Both the position numbers and the translations under genes were made by a program. The notes under the pieces are model-generated. The model was not told the DNA's origin and did no database searches. It saw only the letters and a list, made by a program, of their open reading frames with translations. Positions 1 to 9,592 of a stretch of 64,000 bases of DNA are shown piece after piece. The stretch covers positions 2,604,001 to 2,668,000 of the forward strand of contig NZ_CP108538.1 of the NCBI RefSeq assembly GCF_035994185.1, written 5' to 3'. This DNA comes from Streptomyces sp. NBC_01217. Its GTDB lineage: Bacteria > Actinomycetota > Actinomycetes > Streptomycetales > Streptomycetaceae. The first letter of the stretch is position 1. Every line of letters starts with the position of its first letter.

Positions 1-1
1 C

Positions 2-307
2 ATCATGTGGATCTTCATCCTGCTCGGACTGACCATGAAGACGGCCCAGGCGGTTCAGGGAATGGGGATGCTCGTGCTGATGCCGCTCCAGTTCGGCTCC
101 TCGATCTTCGCCCCGACCAAGACGATGCCCGGCTGGCTCCAGTCGTTCACCGAGTACAACCCGCTCTCCAATCTGGCGGACGCGGCGCGCGGGCTGATGA
201 TGGGCGGACCGATCGCCCACTCGGTGTGGGTGACGCTCGGCTGGGCCGCGGTGCTGACCGCGGTGATGGCGCCTCTCGCGGTCGCCAAGTTCCGCAAGAA
301 GTCCTGA
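2..307 (+). CDS. ABC-2 type transporter permease, C-terminal part (5' end outside window)
   Basis: The frame is open from the left edge, so the gene begins before the window. About 100 C-terminal residues are visible. They hold two or three hydrophobic stretches separated by a polar loop with YNPLSNLADAARGLM, which resembles the last part of ABC-2 permeases of the daunorubicin-resistance (DrrB) type. These form the membrane channel of an exporter together with an ATPase that should lie upstream. The tail FRKKS is a normal cytoplasmic end. It converges on the AfsR-like gene with only 34 bases between the two stops. The substrate cannot be told. Confidence 0.75.
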   Translation: MMWIFILLGLTMKTAQAVQGMGMLVLMPLQFGSSIFAPTKTMPGWLQSFTEYNPLSNLADAARGLMMGGPIAHSVWVTLGWAAVLTAVMAPLAVAKFRKKS

Positions 308-341
308 CCACCGGCCCGGCCGGGGACCGGACCCGGCGATC

Positions 342-3300
342 TCAGTCCCGGTGCGCGTCGACGAGGGCGGTGGCCTCCTCCAGGGAGAGGCCGCCGCCCT
401 CGGCGTACGCGGCGTCGTAGGCGGCCCGGCCGAGGACGGCGACGGCCAGTTCCTCCGCCTGCGCGTAGTCCTGCCGCTCCATCGACGTCTGCACATGGCC
501 CTTGGGCAGCAGCCCCTTGCCGGCCCCCAGCAGCCGGGCCGCGAGCACGGCCCGCCGCTCGCCGCCGAGCCCGCCCAACGCCCGTGCGATGGTGACGAGA
601 TGGATGACGGACATCTGCGGCGCCACCATCTGCGACAGCCGGTCGCGGGAGAGGGTCAGCGCCTCCAGGCCGCGGGGCAGGGCATCGGCGTACAGCCCGT
701 CCTGGTTGTCCAGCCAGGCCAGTCCGCCCAGCACGAACCCCTCGAAGATCGCCACCGTCCGGGAGCTGAACTCCTCGCGCAGCGCCGTCAGCTGTTCGCG
801 CGCCTCGCCCGTACGACCGCTGCGGCCCAGCCACATGGCGAGAAAGAGCTGGGCTGCGGGCATCGCCTCGTGTCCGGCCTGACGCCCCTCGGCGAGCACC
901 TCGCGCAGGATCGCCTCGCCCTCCGCGCCACGGCCCAGTTCACTGAGAACGGACGCGTATCTGGTGCGCAGGACCGATACCTGGGACTGGGCACCGAGCT
1001 TCTCCGCATAGCCGATGGCGGCCTGGTAGTCCTCGGCCGCGCAGGTGTAAGCGCCCCGCCTCTCGTTGGCCTCGCCCCGGGAGGAGAGCGATTCGGCGGC
1101 GCCCCAGTCGTCGCCGAGCCGGCTGAAGATCTCCAGGCTCTCGTCGGCGTCCGTCTGCGCCTCGCCCGCCCATTCGGGCCGGTTGGCCAGCACATTGGCC
1201 CGCATCTGGAGGGCCGCGGCCAGCTCCCACTCGTATCCGAACTCCCTGCTGGCACGGACCGTTTCGTTCAGCAGCTCGCGCAGGTCGCTCGCGTCCCCGG
1301 TGAGCATGACCGCGAAGAACCAGAGCGACGCCGGGGTGCGGCAGGTCTGCGGCTGGCCCGGCCGGTAGGTGCGCGCGACGACGCGCAGCCGGGCCATGCT
1401 CCGCTCGTCGGCCCACTCGTCCTTGGCGTGGTCCATGCTGGCCAGCTGGATCAGGGCCACCTGGCGGCGGGCCTCCTGGAGCAGTTCGGGCCTCATGGGC
1501 GGCGGTGCGTCGGTGCAGCGTTCGAAGAGGTCGGGCGCGGGCTCGGCGGGCGGGGCGAAGGGGTCGGGGCCCAGTGCCGCGGTCGCGTCGGCCCACTGCC
1601 GCGCGTCGGCCCGCAGATCGCGCATCTGCCAGTACCAGCACAGCGAGAGCACCATGCAGAGCGCCTCCTGCTCGTCGCGGGCGGCGACGGCGCGGCGCAG
1701 GGCGGTGCGCAGATTCTCGTACTCGCGCTGGAGGAGTTCGATGACGGACCGCTGTCCGGCGCCGCGGAGTCCGGGCTCCGCGGCGCGGGCCAGCTCCCGG
1801 AAGTACACCAGGTGGTGCCGTTCCACGGTGTCCCGTTCCCCTGCCCCGTCGAGCCGTTCGGCGGCGTACTCACCGACGGTCTCCAGCAGCCGGTAGCGCA
1901 TCTCGCCGTCGTCGGCGGGCGTGGCGACGACGAGGGACTTGTCGACGAGCGAGCCGAGCACCCCGGCGACCTCGCGCGCGTCCTGCGGCCCGTCCGCGCA
2001 GACGGCCTCGGCCGCGTCCAGGGTGCAGCCGCCCGCGAAGACCGACAGCCTGCGCAGTACGGCGTGTTCGGAGGCGTGCAGGAGATCCCAGGACCAGTCG
2101 ACGACGGCGCGCAGGGTCTGCTGGCGGGGCAGTACGGTACGGGCCCCGCTGGTGAGCAGGCGGAACCGGTCGTCGAGCCGGTCGGCGATCTGGCGCGGGG
2201 TGAGCATCCGCAGCCGGGCGGCTGCGAGTTCGATGGCGAGCGGCAGTCCGTCGAGGCGGCGGCAGATCTCGGCGGCGGCAGCGGCGGTCTCCTCGTCGGC
2301 GTCGATCCGGAAGCCGGGCTTCGCGGCGGCCCCGCGGTCGGCGAGCAGCCGCAGCGCCATCGGGTCGGGCAGCGGGTCCACGGGGCGGACGAACTCTCCC
2401 GGCACCCCGAGGGGTTCACGGCTGGTCGCGAGCACGGTGACGCCGGGGCAATGGGCGAGCAGATGGTCGGCGAGGGCGGCGGCGGCCCCGACGAGGTGCT
2501 CGCAGTTGTCCAGGAGCAGCAGCATGCGGCGCCGGGAGCAGTGCTCGGTGAGGCGTACGAGGGGGTCGCCCGCGTTCCCTTCGGCGACCCTGAACTCCTC
2601 GGCGCCCGCCCCGCGCAGCACGGTCTCGCGGCCGCCGAGCGCGGTCAGCACGGCCTCCGGTACGGCCTCGGGGTCGTCGACGGGGGCGAGTTCGGCCAGC
2701 CAGACGCCGTCCGGCCAGGCGGGTGCGACGGACTCGGCGGCCTCCTGGGAGAGCCGGGTCTTGCCCGCGCCGCCGGGGCCCAGGAGGGTGACGAGCCGGG
2801 CGTGCGAGAGGTCCTCGCGCAGGGCGTCGATATCGCCCTCGCGCCCGACGAAGCTGGTGAGCCTGGCCCGGAGGTTCGTGTGCGGGGGCGGGGCGGTGGG
2901 AGGCCGGGGATGGGAGGGCCGGTGCGGGCCGGCTGCCGTGGTCGCCGCCGCCTCGGCCCTCGTAGCCGCTGTGGCCGGGCGCGCCCCGTCCTGGCGGAGC
3001 AACTCGGCGTGCAGGGAGCGCAGTTCGGGGCCGGGGTCGGTACCGAGGCGGTCGGCGAGGACGGTGCGCACCTCGTCGTAGGCCGCCAGCGCCTGCGCCG
3101 TACGCCCGGCGTCGCGCAGGGCCCGCAGCCGCAACGCCTGGAGAGGTTCGTCGATCGGGTGCTCGGCGCAGAGCGCGGCCAGTTCGGGCAGGGCCTCGTC
3201 CGCGCGGCCGAGCGCGAGGGCCGCGGCGAGCCCGCTGCGGCGGGCGTCCAGCCGACGGGCCGCCCAGCGGGCCGCGACGGCGCCGTGGCCGGGCAGATCG

Positions 3301-3707
3301 GCCAGGGCCGGTCCGCGCCACAGGGCGAGCGCGTCGTCGAGCACGGTCCGGGCCTTCGCCGCGTCGCCCTCCGCCAGCGCCCGCGCCCCTTCCCCCGCGA
3401 GCCGCTCGAAGCGGTAAAGGTCGACCGCGTCCGGCTCGGCGGCGAGCCGGTAGCCGCTCTCCGCGGAGGTGATCGCGGAATGCCCGAGGGCCCGCCGGAG
3501 CCGTCCGACGAGCGCCTGAAGCGCGCCCACCGCGTCGGCCGGCGGATCGCCGTCCCACACCTCGTCGACGAGCACGGCCGCCGGGACGGTGCGGCCGGGG
3601 CGCAGCGCCAGGACGGTGAGCAGGGCACGCAGCCGCGCCCCGCCGATGGCGACGGCCGTGCCGTCGTCGCGGAGTGCCTGGGTGGTCCCGAGGATGCAGT
3701 AGCGCAC
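342..3707 (-). CDS. AfsR/SARP-family transcriptional regulator with NB-ARC-like ATPase and TPR region
   Basis: A 1121-residue regulator. Residues 1-95 form an OmpR-type winged helix of the SARP class, and residues 96-245 a bacterial transcriptional activator (BTAD) domain. After a Pro/Ala-rich linker comes an ATPase domain with Walker A GPGGAGKT at 310-317 and a Walker B-like LLLLDNCEH near 395. The C-terminal 450 residues are helical and TPR-like. This order is that of AfsR-type pathway regulators, which activate antibiotic genes and respond to ATP or protein ligands. The gene stands alone and is convergent with the ABC-2 permease, so its target is not evident from context. The ATG start directly opens the winged-helix domain. 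Confidence 0.88.
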   Translation of the reverse strand: MRYCILGTTQALRDDGTAVAIGGARLRALLTVLALRPGRTVPAAVLVDEVWDGDPPADAVGALQALVGRLRRALGHSAITSAESGYRLAAEPDAVDLYRFERLAGEGARALAEGDAAKARTVLDDALALWRGPALADLPGHGAVAARWAARRLDARRSGLAAALALGRADEALPELAALCAEHPIDEPLQALRLRALRDAGRTAQALAAYDEVRTVLADRLGTDPGPELRSLHAELLRQDGARPATAATRAEAAATTAAGPHRPSHPRPPTAPPPHTNLRARLTSFVGREGDIDALREDLSHARLVTLLGPGGAGKTRLSQEAAESVAPAWPDGVWLAELAPVDDPEAVPEAVLTALGGRETVLRGAGAEEFRVAEGNAGDPLVRLTEHCSRRRMLLLLDNCEHLVGAAAALADHLLAHCPGVTVLATSREPLGVPGEFVRPVDPLPDPMALRLLADRGAAAKPGFRIDADEETAAAAAEICRRLDGLPLAIELAAARLRMLTPRQIADRLDDRFRLLTSGARTVLPRQQTLRAVVDWSWDLLHASEHAVLRRLSVFAGGCTLDAAEAVCADGPQDAREVAGVLGSLVDKSLVVATPADDGEMRYRLLETVGEYAAERLDGAGERDTVERHHLVYFRELARAAEPGLRGAGQRSVIELLQREYENLRTALRRAVAARDEQEALCMVLSLCWYWQMRDLRADARQWADATAALGPDPFAPPAEPAPDLFERCTDAPPPMRPELLQEARRQVALIQLASMDHAKDEWADERSMARLRVVARTYRPGQPQTCRTPASLWFFAVMLTGDASDLRELLNETVRASREFGYEWELAAALQMRANVLANRPEWAGEAQTDADESLEIFSRLGDDWGAAESLSSRGEANERRGAYTCAAEDYQAAIGYAEKLGAQSQVSVLRTRYASVLSELGRGAEGEAILREVLAEGRQAGHEAMPAAQLFLAMWLGRSGRTGEAREQLTALREEFSSRTVAIFEGFVLGGLAWLDNQDGLYADALPRGLEALTLSRDRLSQMVAPQMSVIHLVTIARALGGLGGERRAVLAARLLGAGKGLLPKGHVQTSMERQDYAQAEELAVAVLGRAAYDAAYAEGGGLSLEEATALVDAHRD

Positions 3708-3932
3708 GCGCCTATTCTCCGTGACCGAAATCGGGAAGTGGACGCATGTACGTCCGTATCCGTGTTCGCCGTGTGCCGGGATCGCTCGTCATGCCCCCAC
3801 CCTTCACGGAACCACCGCCCCCGCGCGAGACGTTTGTGACGTGTCGCCTGTACGGTCGCACTCGCCGTCCGCCCCGCCATGTCACGCCCGCCCCGCCACG
3901 CCCCCGCCCGGCCAGCCACCTGGAGTCCGCCG

Positions 3933-4730
3933 ATGACCACCGCAGCAGCCCGCAGCGACCGGCGGATCAGCCCGGTCTTCCTCGGAATCGTCGCCGTGAC
4001 GGCGGTCTCGGGCTGGGCGGTGTGGACGGATTTCACACAGTGGCCCGGGATCCCGCTCTTCCTCTTCGTGACGGCGGCCTGGGTGGTTTCGCTTTGTCTG
4101 CACGAGTACGCGCACGCCCGTACCGCGCTGCACAGCGGGGACATCTCCATCGGGGCGAAGGGCTATCTGACCCTGAATCCGCTGAATTACACCCACGCGC
4201 TGCTGAGCATCGTGCTGCCGGTGCTGTTCGTGATCATGGGCGGGATCGGGCTGCCCGGTGGTGCGGTGTTCATCGAGCGGGGCCGGATCCGCGGGCGCTG
4301 GAGGCACAGCCTGATCTCGGCGGCGGGGCCGCTGACGAACGTGCTGTTCGCGCTCGTCTGCACGGCGCCGTTCTGGCTGCACGCGCTGGACGGTGTCCCG
4401 GTCGCCTTCCAGTACGCGCTCGGGTTCCTGGCGCTGCTCCAGGTCACCGCGGCGATCCTCAACTTCCTCCCGGTCCCGGGGCTGGACGGCTACGGCGTGA
4501 TCGAGCCCTGGCTCCCGCACCGGATCCGGCGGCAGGTCGAGCCGTTCGCCCCGTTCGGACTGATCGCGATCTTCGCCCTCCTGTGGATCCCCGAGCTCAA
4601 CCACTCGTTCTTCGACGTGATCCACGCCCTGCTGCGGGCGCTGGGCATCAGCGACGCCACGACGTACTGCGGCTTCGACACCTACCGCTTCTGGCGGACG
4701 GCCGATCCGTTCTGCGCGGTCAACGGCTGA
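3933..4730 (+). CDS. M50-like site-2 protease family membrane protein
   Basis: A 265-residue polytopic membrane protein. The zinc motif HEYAH (His57, Glu58, His61) lies inside a hydrophobic segment, and a later NFLPVPGLDG segment matches the second M50 motif, in which Asp supplies the third zinc ligand. The family cleaves substrates within the membrane, often anti-sigma factors. The ATG at 3933 is preceded by GGAG with 7 bases spacing. An in-frame ATG at 3879 would add 18 Pro/Arg-rich residues and lacks such a site. A strong hairpin follows the stop. There is no neighbouring partner gene, and the substrate is unknown. Confidence 0.8.
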   Translation: MTTAAARSDRRISPVFLGIVAVTAVSGWAVWTDFTQWPGIPLFLFVTAAWVVSLCLHEYAHARTALHSGDISIGAKGYLTLNPLNYTHALLSIVLPVLFVIMGGIGLPGGAVFIERGRIRGRWRHSLISAAGPLTNVLFALVCTAPFWLHALDGVPVAFQYALGFLALLQVTAAILNFLPVPGLDGYGVIEPWLPHRIRRQVEPFAPFGLIAIFALLWIPELNHSFFDVIHALLRALGISDATTYCGFDTYRFWRTADPFCAVNG

Positions 4731-4743
4731 CGAGGGCGGTCTG

Positions 4744-4778
4744 CGGCCCGCCCCCTGGAGGTCCGGGGGGGCGGGCCG
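4744..4778. terminator. 12-bp perfect GC hairpin after the M50 protease gene
   Basis: CGGCCCGCCCCC at 4744-4755 is the exact reverse complement of 4767-4778, with an 11-base loop. It begins 14 bases after the protease stop. There is no T tract, as is usual for Streptomyces terminators. Confidence 0.65.
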
Positions 4779-5198
4779 AATGGGATGCGGACCAGGTGCT
4801 CGACAACGTGCGTGACCTTGTCGTCGAGCACCTGCCCCACCCGCAGCATGCCTGGCGGCCGGAAACTCCGCGGTGTGGCCGAGGCGTGCGAGGAGCTGGA
4901 CCGCGTCTCGCGAGTGCTGAAGAGCGCTGTCCGCATGACCGGATCGCTCGGACCGTCGTCCGTACGCATGGCGTGGACGGGCTCGAAGCCGTGTCGGGCG
5001 CAGGCCCAGGACAGCACCCGGTCGCGGGGGGCGGCGGGGCCGGAGACGTGTTCGCCCGCCTCCGGCGGCCCGAGCGCCGGTCGGGGCGGACCGTGGCCGG
5101 CCGGCCTGCGGCGTACTCACGAGAAAGCTCATGGCTTTCCGCCGCAGTCCGGCCATCCCCTCAGCGGCTGATGAGCAGCGATGCGTCAGCGGCACGCA
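4779..5198. other. Gene-free stretch, possible decayed coding sequence
   Basis: No convincing gene lies between the protease terminator and the mannosidase. A minus-strand frame around 4800-5050 reads WACARHGFEPVHAMRTDD, which faintly recalls the ligand-binding part of LysR regulators, but it has no plausible start and the rest is not protein-like. It may be a relic. A short inverted repeat (GATGCGT at 5180-5186, ACGCATC at 5194-5200) touches the mannosidase stop codon and could help end that transcript. Confidence 0.3.
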
Positions 5199-8100
5199 TC
5201 AGCTGCGCCCGAACCGCAGCGTGATCAGCTCGAACGGGCGCAGCGTCAGCTGTACGCCGTCGCCCGCCCGCTCCGGTACCGTCGCCCCGGTCAGCGGCCG
5301 CTCCAGCAGGTCGGTCGCCACGAGGTCACCGAGCTCGGATCCCACACCGAGCCGGACCCTGGCGCGGCCGCCCGTCGACTCGTAGAGCCGTACGACCACA
5401 TCGCCGCTCGCGTCGTCGGCCAGCTTCACCGCGCTGACGACGACCGCATCGTTGTCGACGGTCACGAGTGGTGCCACCTCACGGTCGCCGGCCACCCGGC
5501 GCTCCGGAAGGTTGATCCGGAAGCCCTCGCGGACCGCGTCGCCGATCGTCGCGCCGGGCACGAGCGCGTGGCGGAAGCGGTGCACGCCCTGGTCGGTCTC
5601 GGGGTCGGGGAAACGCGGGGCACGCAGCAGGGACACCCGGACGGTGGTGGTCGTCCCGGCATCGGAGTCGCGAACTGTACGGGTCACGTCGTGGCCGTAG
5701 GTCGAGTCGTTGACGAGCGCGACGCCCCAGCCCGGCTCCTCCACGTGGACGAAGCGGTGGTTGCATGCCTCGAACTTGGCCGCCTCCCAACTGGTGTTGG
5801 TGTGGGTGGCCCGGTAGAAGTGGCCGAACTGTGTCTCGGAGGCGTACCGCTCGGCATGGATGTCCAGCGGGAACGCGGCCTTGAGGAACTTCTCCGTCTC
5901 GTGCCAGTCGACCTCGGTGTCGATGTCGAGCCTTTTGGCGCCCGGGGCCAGTGTCAGCAGCTGGGTGACCTTCGAGTCGCCGAAGCTGCGGACGATGCGT
6001 ACGCCGACCGAGCCGTCGTCCTCGACAGGGGTGAGCTCGTCCAGGTCCGTCAGGTCGGTGACGGAGTTGCGGTAGAACGCGTCGACGTCCCACGCGTCCC
6101 ACATGTTCGGGAAGTCGGGGTGGATCTGCAGCAGGTTGGCCGCCCGGCCGGGCGCCACGGTCTCGCGCTCGGCACCGATGTCGTACACGGACACCACCAG
6201 ACCGCGGCCGTCGATCTCGACCCGCAGCAGGCCGTTGTCCAGTACGTGGCCGCCGGCCTCGCGCGGTGCGAGCTGTCCGCCGCTGCCCACGGTGGCGGCG
6301 GCGGCGCCACCGGCCGGGACGCCGCCGCGGGTGTGCGGTGCGGAGTTGAAGAGGAGCGTCCCTCCCGCCGCGGTGTCGCCGGCCAGGGCACGCTGCGCCG
6401 CGTCCACGATGCCGTTCAGTTCCTCGGCGACGGCCGCGTAGGTCTTCTCGGCCTCGCGGTGCACCCAGGCGATCGAGGAGCCGGGCAGGATGTCGTGGAA
6501 CTGGTGCAGCAGGACCGTCTTCCAGATCCGGTCCAACTGCCCGTACGGGTAAGGGAACCCGGTCCGCACGGCGGCGGTGGCGGCCCACATCTCGGCCTCG
6601 CGCAGCAGGTGCTCGCTGCGGCGGTTGCCCCGCTTGGTCCTCGCCTGGCTGGTGAGGGTGGCGCGGTGCAGCTCCAGGTAGAGCTCGCCGACCCACACCG
6701 GGGCGTTCTGGTACTCCGCCTCCGCCTTGGTGAAGAAGTCGGTGGGGGTCTCCCAGGTCACGGTGGCCGACCCTTCGAGGCTGCGCATCCTGGCCGCCTT
6801 CGCGACCATCTCGCGCGTGGTGCCGCCGCCTCCGTCGCCCCAGCCGGTCGGCGCGAGGGAGTGCTGGGCGACGCCCTTGTCCTTGAAGTTCTTCGCCGCG
6901 TGGGCGATCTCGCTGCCCTTCATCGAGCAGTTGTAGGTGTCGACGGGCGGGAAGTGGGTGAAGATCCGGGTGCCGTCGATGCCTTCCCACTGGAAGGTGT
7001 GGTGGGGGAACTTGTTGGTCTGGCTCCACGAGATCTTCTGCGTGAGCAGCCACTTGGAGCCCGCCGCCTTGATGATCTGCGGCAGACCTGCGGCGAATCC
7101 GAACGTGTCGGGCAGCCACGCCTCGTCGTTCTCGATGCCGAACTCGTCGAGGAAGAACCGCTTTCCGTGCACGAACTGGCGGGCCATCGCCTCGGAGCCC
7201 GGCATGTTCGTGTCGGACTCGACCCACATGCCGCCGGACGGCACGAACCGCCCGTCCGCCACGGCCTTCTTGACCTTGGCGTAGACCTCGGGACGGTGTT
7301 CCTTGATCCAGGCGAACTGCTGGGCCTGGGACATCGCGAAGACGAAGTCGGGCTCGTCCTCCAGGAGAGCGGTCATGTTGGACGTCGTACGGGCGACCTT
7401 GCGGACCGTCTCGCGCAGCGGCCACAGCCAGGCGGAGTCGATATGTGCGTGGCCGACGGCGCTGATGCGGTGTGCGGACGGCTCGGCGGGGGTGGCGAGG
7501 ACGTCGGCGAGCTCGGCGCGGGCGGCGGCCGCGGTGCCGTTCACGTCCTGCAGATCGACCGCGTCGAGGGCGCGGCCGATCGCTCGCAGGAGGTCCCAGC
7601 GGCGGGCGGCGTCGACGGGAAGTTCCTGCATCAGCTCGCCCAGCACCTCCAGGTCCTGGACGAGGTTCCACACGTTCTCGTCGAAGACGGCGAGATCCAT
7701 CCGGGCGAGGGTGTACTGCGGTTCGCTGCCCGCGGTCTCCTTGTCGCCGAGCTGCGTCGGCAGGAAGGGGTGGTAGTCGAGTATGACCGGGTTGGAGGCG
7801 GCCTCGATGTGCAGCAGCACCTCCTCGCCGCCCGCGACGGGGGCGGCGATGCGCACCCACTGATTGCGCGGGTTGAGGCCCTTCACCGGGGTGCCGTCGG
7901 GCCGGTAGACAAGGCCCTCGCACTGGAAGCCCGGCATGTTCTCGTCGAAGCCGAGGTCGAGGAGTGCCTCGACGGTGCGGCCCGCCCATGCCTGCGGGAC
8001 GGTTCCGGAGACCCGGAACCAGCTGGTGCCCCAGGGCGCGCCCCACCGGTCGCCCACCGCGATCGGTGCGGTCGGGCCGGCGAGGCCCTCGGCAACGGGT

Positions 8101-8228
8101 ACGGGCTCGCCCGGCGCAGTCCAGACGGCGACGTCCAACGGTATGGATTGCGGGTATACGGCCGGCCGGATGCGCTCGTCGAGAACGCGCTTGAGACGGG
8201 CTTCGACCAGGGTGCGGTCGTCATGCAT
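5199..8228 (-). CDS. Alpha-mannosidase, glycoside hydrolase family 38
   Basis: A protein of about 1009 residues with GH38 landmarks. HAHIDSAWLWP supplies the zinc-binding His and Asp, WLPDTFGF carries the Asp expected to be the nucleophile, and GMWVESDTN is the conserved segment before it. The N-terminal 200 residues and the long C-terminal beta region fit bacterial cytoplasmic alpha-mannosidases of about 1000 residues. There is no signal peptide, so it should act on imported oligomannosides. The ATG at 8228 has GGAG 8 bases upstream; the open frame extends 106 residues further but that part overlaps the neighbouring gene's end and is low in structure. It is the last gene of an operon with a GH5-like hydrolase and sugar transporter genes. 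Confidence 0.92.
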   Translation of the reverse strand: MHDDRTLVEARLKRVLDERIRPAVYPQSIPLDVAVWTAPGEPVPVAEGLAGPTAPIAVGDRWGAPWGTSWFRVSGTVPQAWAGRTVEALLDLGFDENMPGFQCEGLVYRPDGTPVKGLNPRNQWVRIAAPVAGGEEVLLHIEAASNPVILDYHPFLPTQLGDKETAGSEPQYTLARMDLAVFDENVWNLVQDLEVLGELMQELPVDAARRWDLLRAIGRALDAVDLQDVNGTAAAARAELADVLATPAEPSAHRISAVGHAHIDSAWLWPLRETVRKVARTTSNMTALLEDEPDFVFAMSQAQQFAWIKEHRPEVYAKVKKAVADGRFVPSGGMWVESDTNMPGSEAMARQFVHGKRFFLDEFGIENDEAWLPDTFGFAAGLPQIIKAAGSKWLLTQKISWSQTNKFPHHTFQWEGIDGTRIFTHFPPVDTYNCSMKGSEIAHAAKNFKDKGVAQHSLAPTGWGDGGGGTTREMVAKAARMRSLEGSATVTWETPTDFFTKAEAEYQNAPVWVGELYLELHRATLTSQARTKRGNRRSEHLLREAEMWAATAAVRTGFPYPYGQLDRIWKTVLLHQFHDILPGSSIAWVHREAEKTYAAVAEELNGIVDAAQRALAGDTAAGGTLLFNSAPHTRGGVPAGGAAAATVGSGGQLAPREAGGHVLDNGLLRVEIDGRGLVVSVYDIGAERETVAPGRAANLLQIHPDFPNMWDAWDVDAFYRNSVTDLTDLDELTPVEDDGSVGVRIVRSFGDSKVTQLLTLAPGAKRLDIDTEVDWHETEKFLKAAFPLDIHAERYASETQFGHFYRATHTNTSWEAAKFEACNHRFVHVEEPGWGVALVNDSTYGHDVTRTVRDSDAGTTTTVRVSLLRAPRFPDPETDQGVHRFRHALVPGATIGDAVREGFRINLPERRVAGDREVAPLVTVDNDAVVVSAVKLADDASGDVVVRLYESTGGRARVRLGVGSELGDLVATDLLERPLTGATVPERAGDGVQLTLRPFELITLRFGRS

Positions 8229-8283
8229 GAGGGTGACTCCGTGGTGGGTTGGGGTGCGGGTCCGGTTGCGTGGCAGGGGTGCG

Positions 8284-9537
8284 TCAGCGGACCTGGTCCG
8301 GGACGAGGACGTCGGTGATGCCGCGCGCGGCCAGGTGCTCCTTGTTCCCGGCCTGGCTCGCGAGGACGGCGGTGGGCCGGACCCCGTCCGCGGTGAGCCG
8401 GGCGAACGCCTCGAAGAACGCTCCGCCGGGGGCACATGTGGAGCGCCGGGGCGCGGTGTCGTCGTCTCCGGTGTCGACGACGAGTGCGGTGGTGCGGGGC
8501 GCCGGGCGGTACTCCGTGTCCCGCCGGTCCGCCACGATCCCGGCAATGGCCTTCCCGGCCGGTTTGACCTGCCGGTCGTTGGTCAACAGGCCCAGGCTGT
8601 ATTCGAGTTCGGGGAAGTCTGCCAGCGACCGGGACACGTCGTGGGAGCACCACCAGGTGACGCCCCACACGTCCTCGCAGTCCAGTGCGTTCGCCACGGT
8701 CGCCTCGGTGAACGCGGCGGCGTGCTCGGCGGGGATGAGTGGCGAGGGGGCACCGACCTCCTGCAGCCAGACGGGCCGGTGCGGGTCGGTGGCCCACGCC
8801 TTGGACAGTTCGATCAGATACGCGGCGTGGTGCTCGGTGGCGGTTCCGGTGCGGCCGTGCCGTTGGGCGGTGCCGTTGAAGACCCAGGAGTGCACGGCGG
8901 TGACCACGCCGATCCGGGCCGCGTGGGCGGGCGTGAACGCGTGGTCGTCCTGGTACCAGGCGGCGTCGTACTCGGCGTGCAGATGCAACTTGCCCGGCGC
9001 CCCCTCCTCGCAGGCGGCGAGCAGGGTACGCAGCCAACTTCCCGCCTGTACGGGGGTGATGGGATCCGGGTCGGGGTGCGGAGGACCTGAGAACTGGTTG
9101 ATCTCGTTACCCAGGGTCATTCCGATGAAGTTCGGTCGGTCGGCGAGGGCCGCGGCGAGCGTACGCAGGTATTCGGCCTGGCCCGCCACCACGTCCGGGT
9201 CGGTGAAGATGTTGCGCCGGTGCCAGGTCTGCGTCCACGCGGGCAGGAAGTCGAAGCTCGACAGGTGTCCCTGCAGTCCGTCCACATTGACGTCGAGGCC
9301 GCGCTCGGCCGCTGCGTCGGCGAGCTGGACGAGCTGCTCGACGGCGCGCGGCCGGATCAGGGTGCGGTTGGGCTGGAAGAGCGGCCAGAGCGGGAAGACC
9401 CGGATGTGGTCGAGGCCGAGGCCGGCGATCGAGTCCAGGTCGGCGCGCACGGCGTCGAGGTCGAAGTCCAGCCAGTGGTGGAACCAGCCCTGGCTGGGTG
9501 TGTAGTTGACGCCGAAGCGCAGCGGGGAGTGAGGCAT
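8284..9537 (-). CDS. GH5-like glycoside hydrolase
   Basis: A 417-residue TIM-barrel type hydrolase without signal peptide. TLGNEIN carries the expected acid/base glutamate after Asn, and WLQEVGA the second catalytic glutamate, the arrangement of clan GH-A (GH5-like cellulases, mannanases and mannosidases). An N-terminal RFGVNYTPSQGW and the WPLFQPN loop fit a retaining barrel enzyme. The ATG at 9537 is chosen because the fold begins immediately; 28 additional upstream residues are Pro/Arg-rich. It lies between the permease gene and the alpha-mannosidase, 55 bases from the latter. The context suggests action on a mannose- or glucose-containing oligosaccharide, but the substrate is not readable from sequence. 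Confidence 0.72.
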   Translation of the reverse strand: MPHSPLRFGVNYTPSQGWFHHWLDFDLDAVRADLDSIAGLGLDHIRVFPLWPLFQPNRTLIRPRAVEQLVQLADAAAERGLDVNVDGLQGHLSSFDFLPAWTQTWHRRNIFTDPDVVAGQAEYLRTLAAALADRPNFIGMTLGNEINQFSGPPHPDPDPITPVQAGSWLRTLLAACEEGAPGKLHLHAEYDAAWYQDDHAFTPAHAARIGVVTAVHSWVFNGTAQRHGRTGTATEHHAAYLIELSKAWATDPHRPVWLQEVGAPSPLIPAEHAAAFTEATVANALDCEDVWGVTWWCSHDVSRSLADFPELEYSLGLLTNDRQVKPAGKAIAGIVADRRDTEYRPAPRTTALVVDTGDDDTAPRRSTCAPGGAFFEAFARLTADGVRPTAVLASQAGNKEHLAARGITDVLVPDQVR

Positions 9538-9592
9538 ACGGTACGGGTGTCCTGGTTCTGTGGTGCGAAGGGGCGGAGGGAGGCGGGGGCGG

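Noticed and set aside
351..3839. 1162-residue plus-strand frame opposite the AfsR-like gene
   Set aside because: Long antisense frames are normal in very GC-rich genes; the translation is Arg/Gly/Gln-rich with no domains, while the minus frame has clear domains.
5181..8318. 1045-residue plus-strand frame opposite the alpha-mannosidase
   Set aside because: Low-complexity Val/Arg/Gly translation and no ribosome site; the minus frame carries all GH38 motifs.
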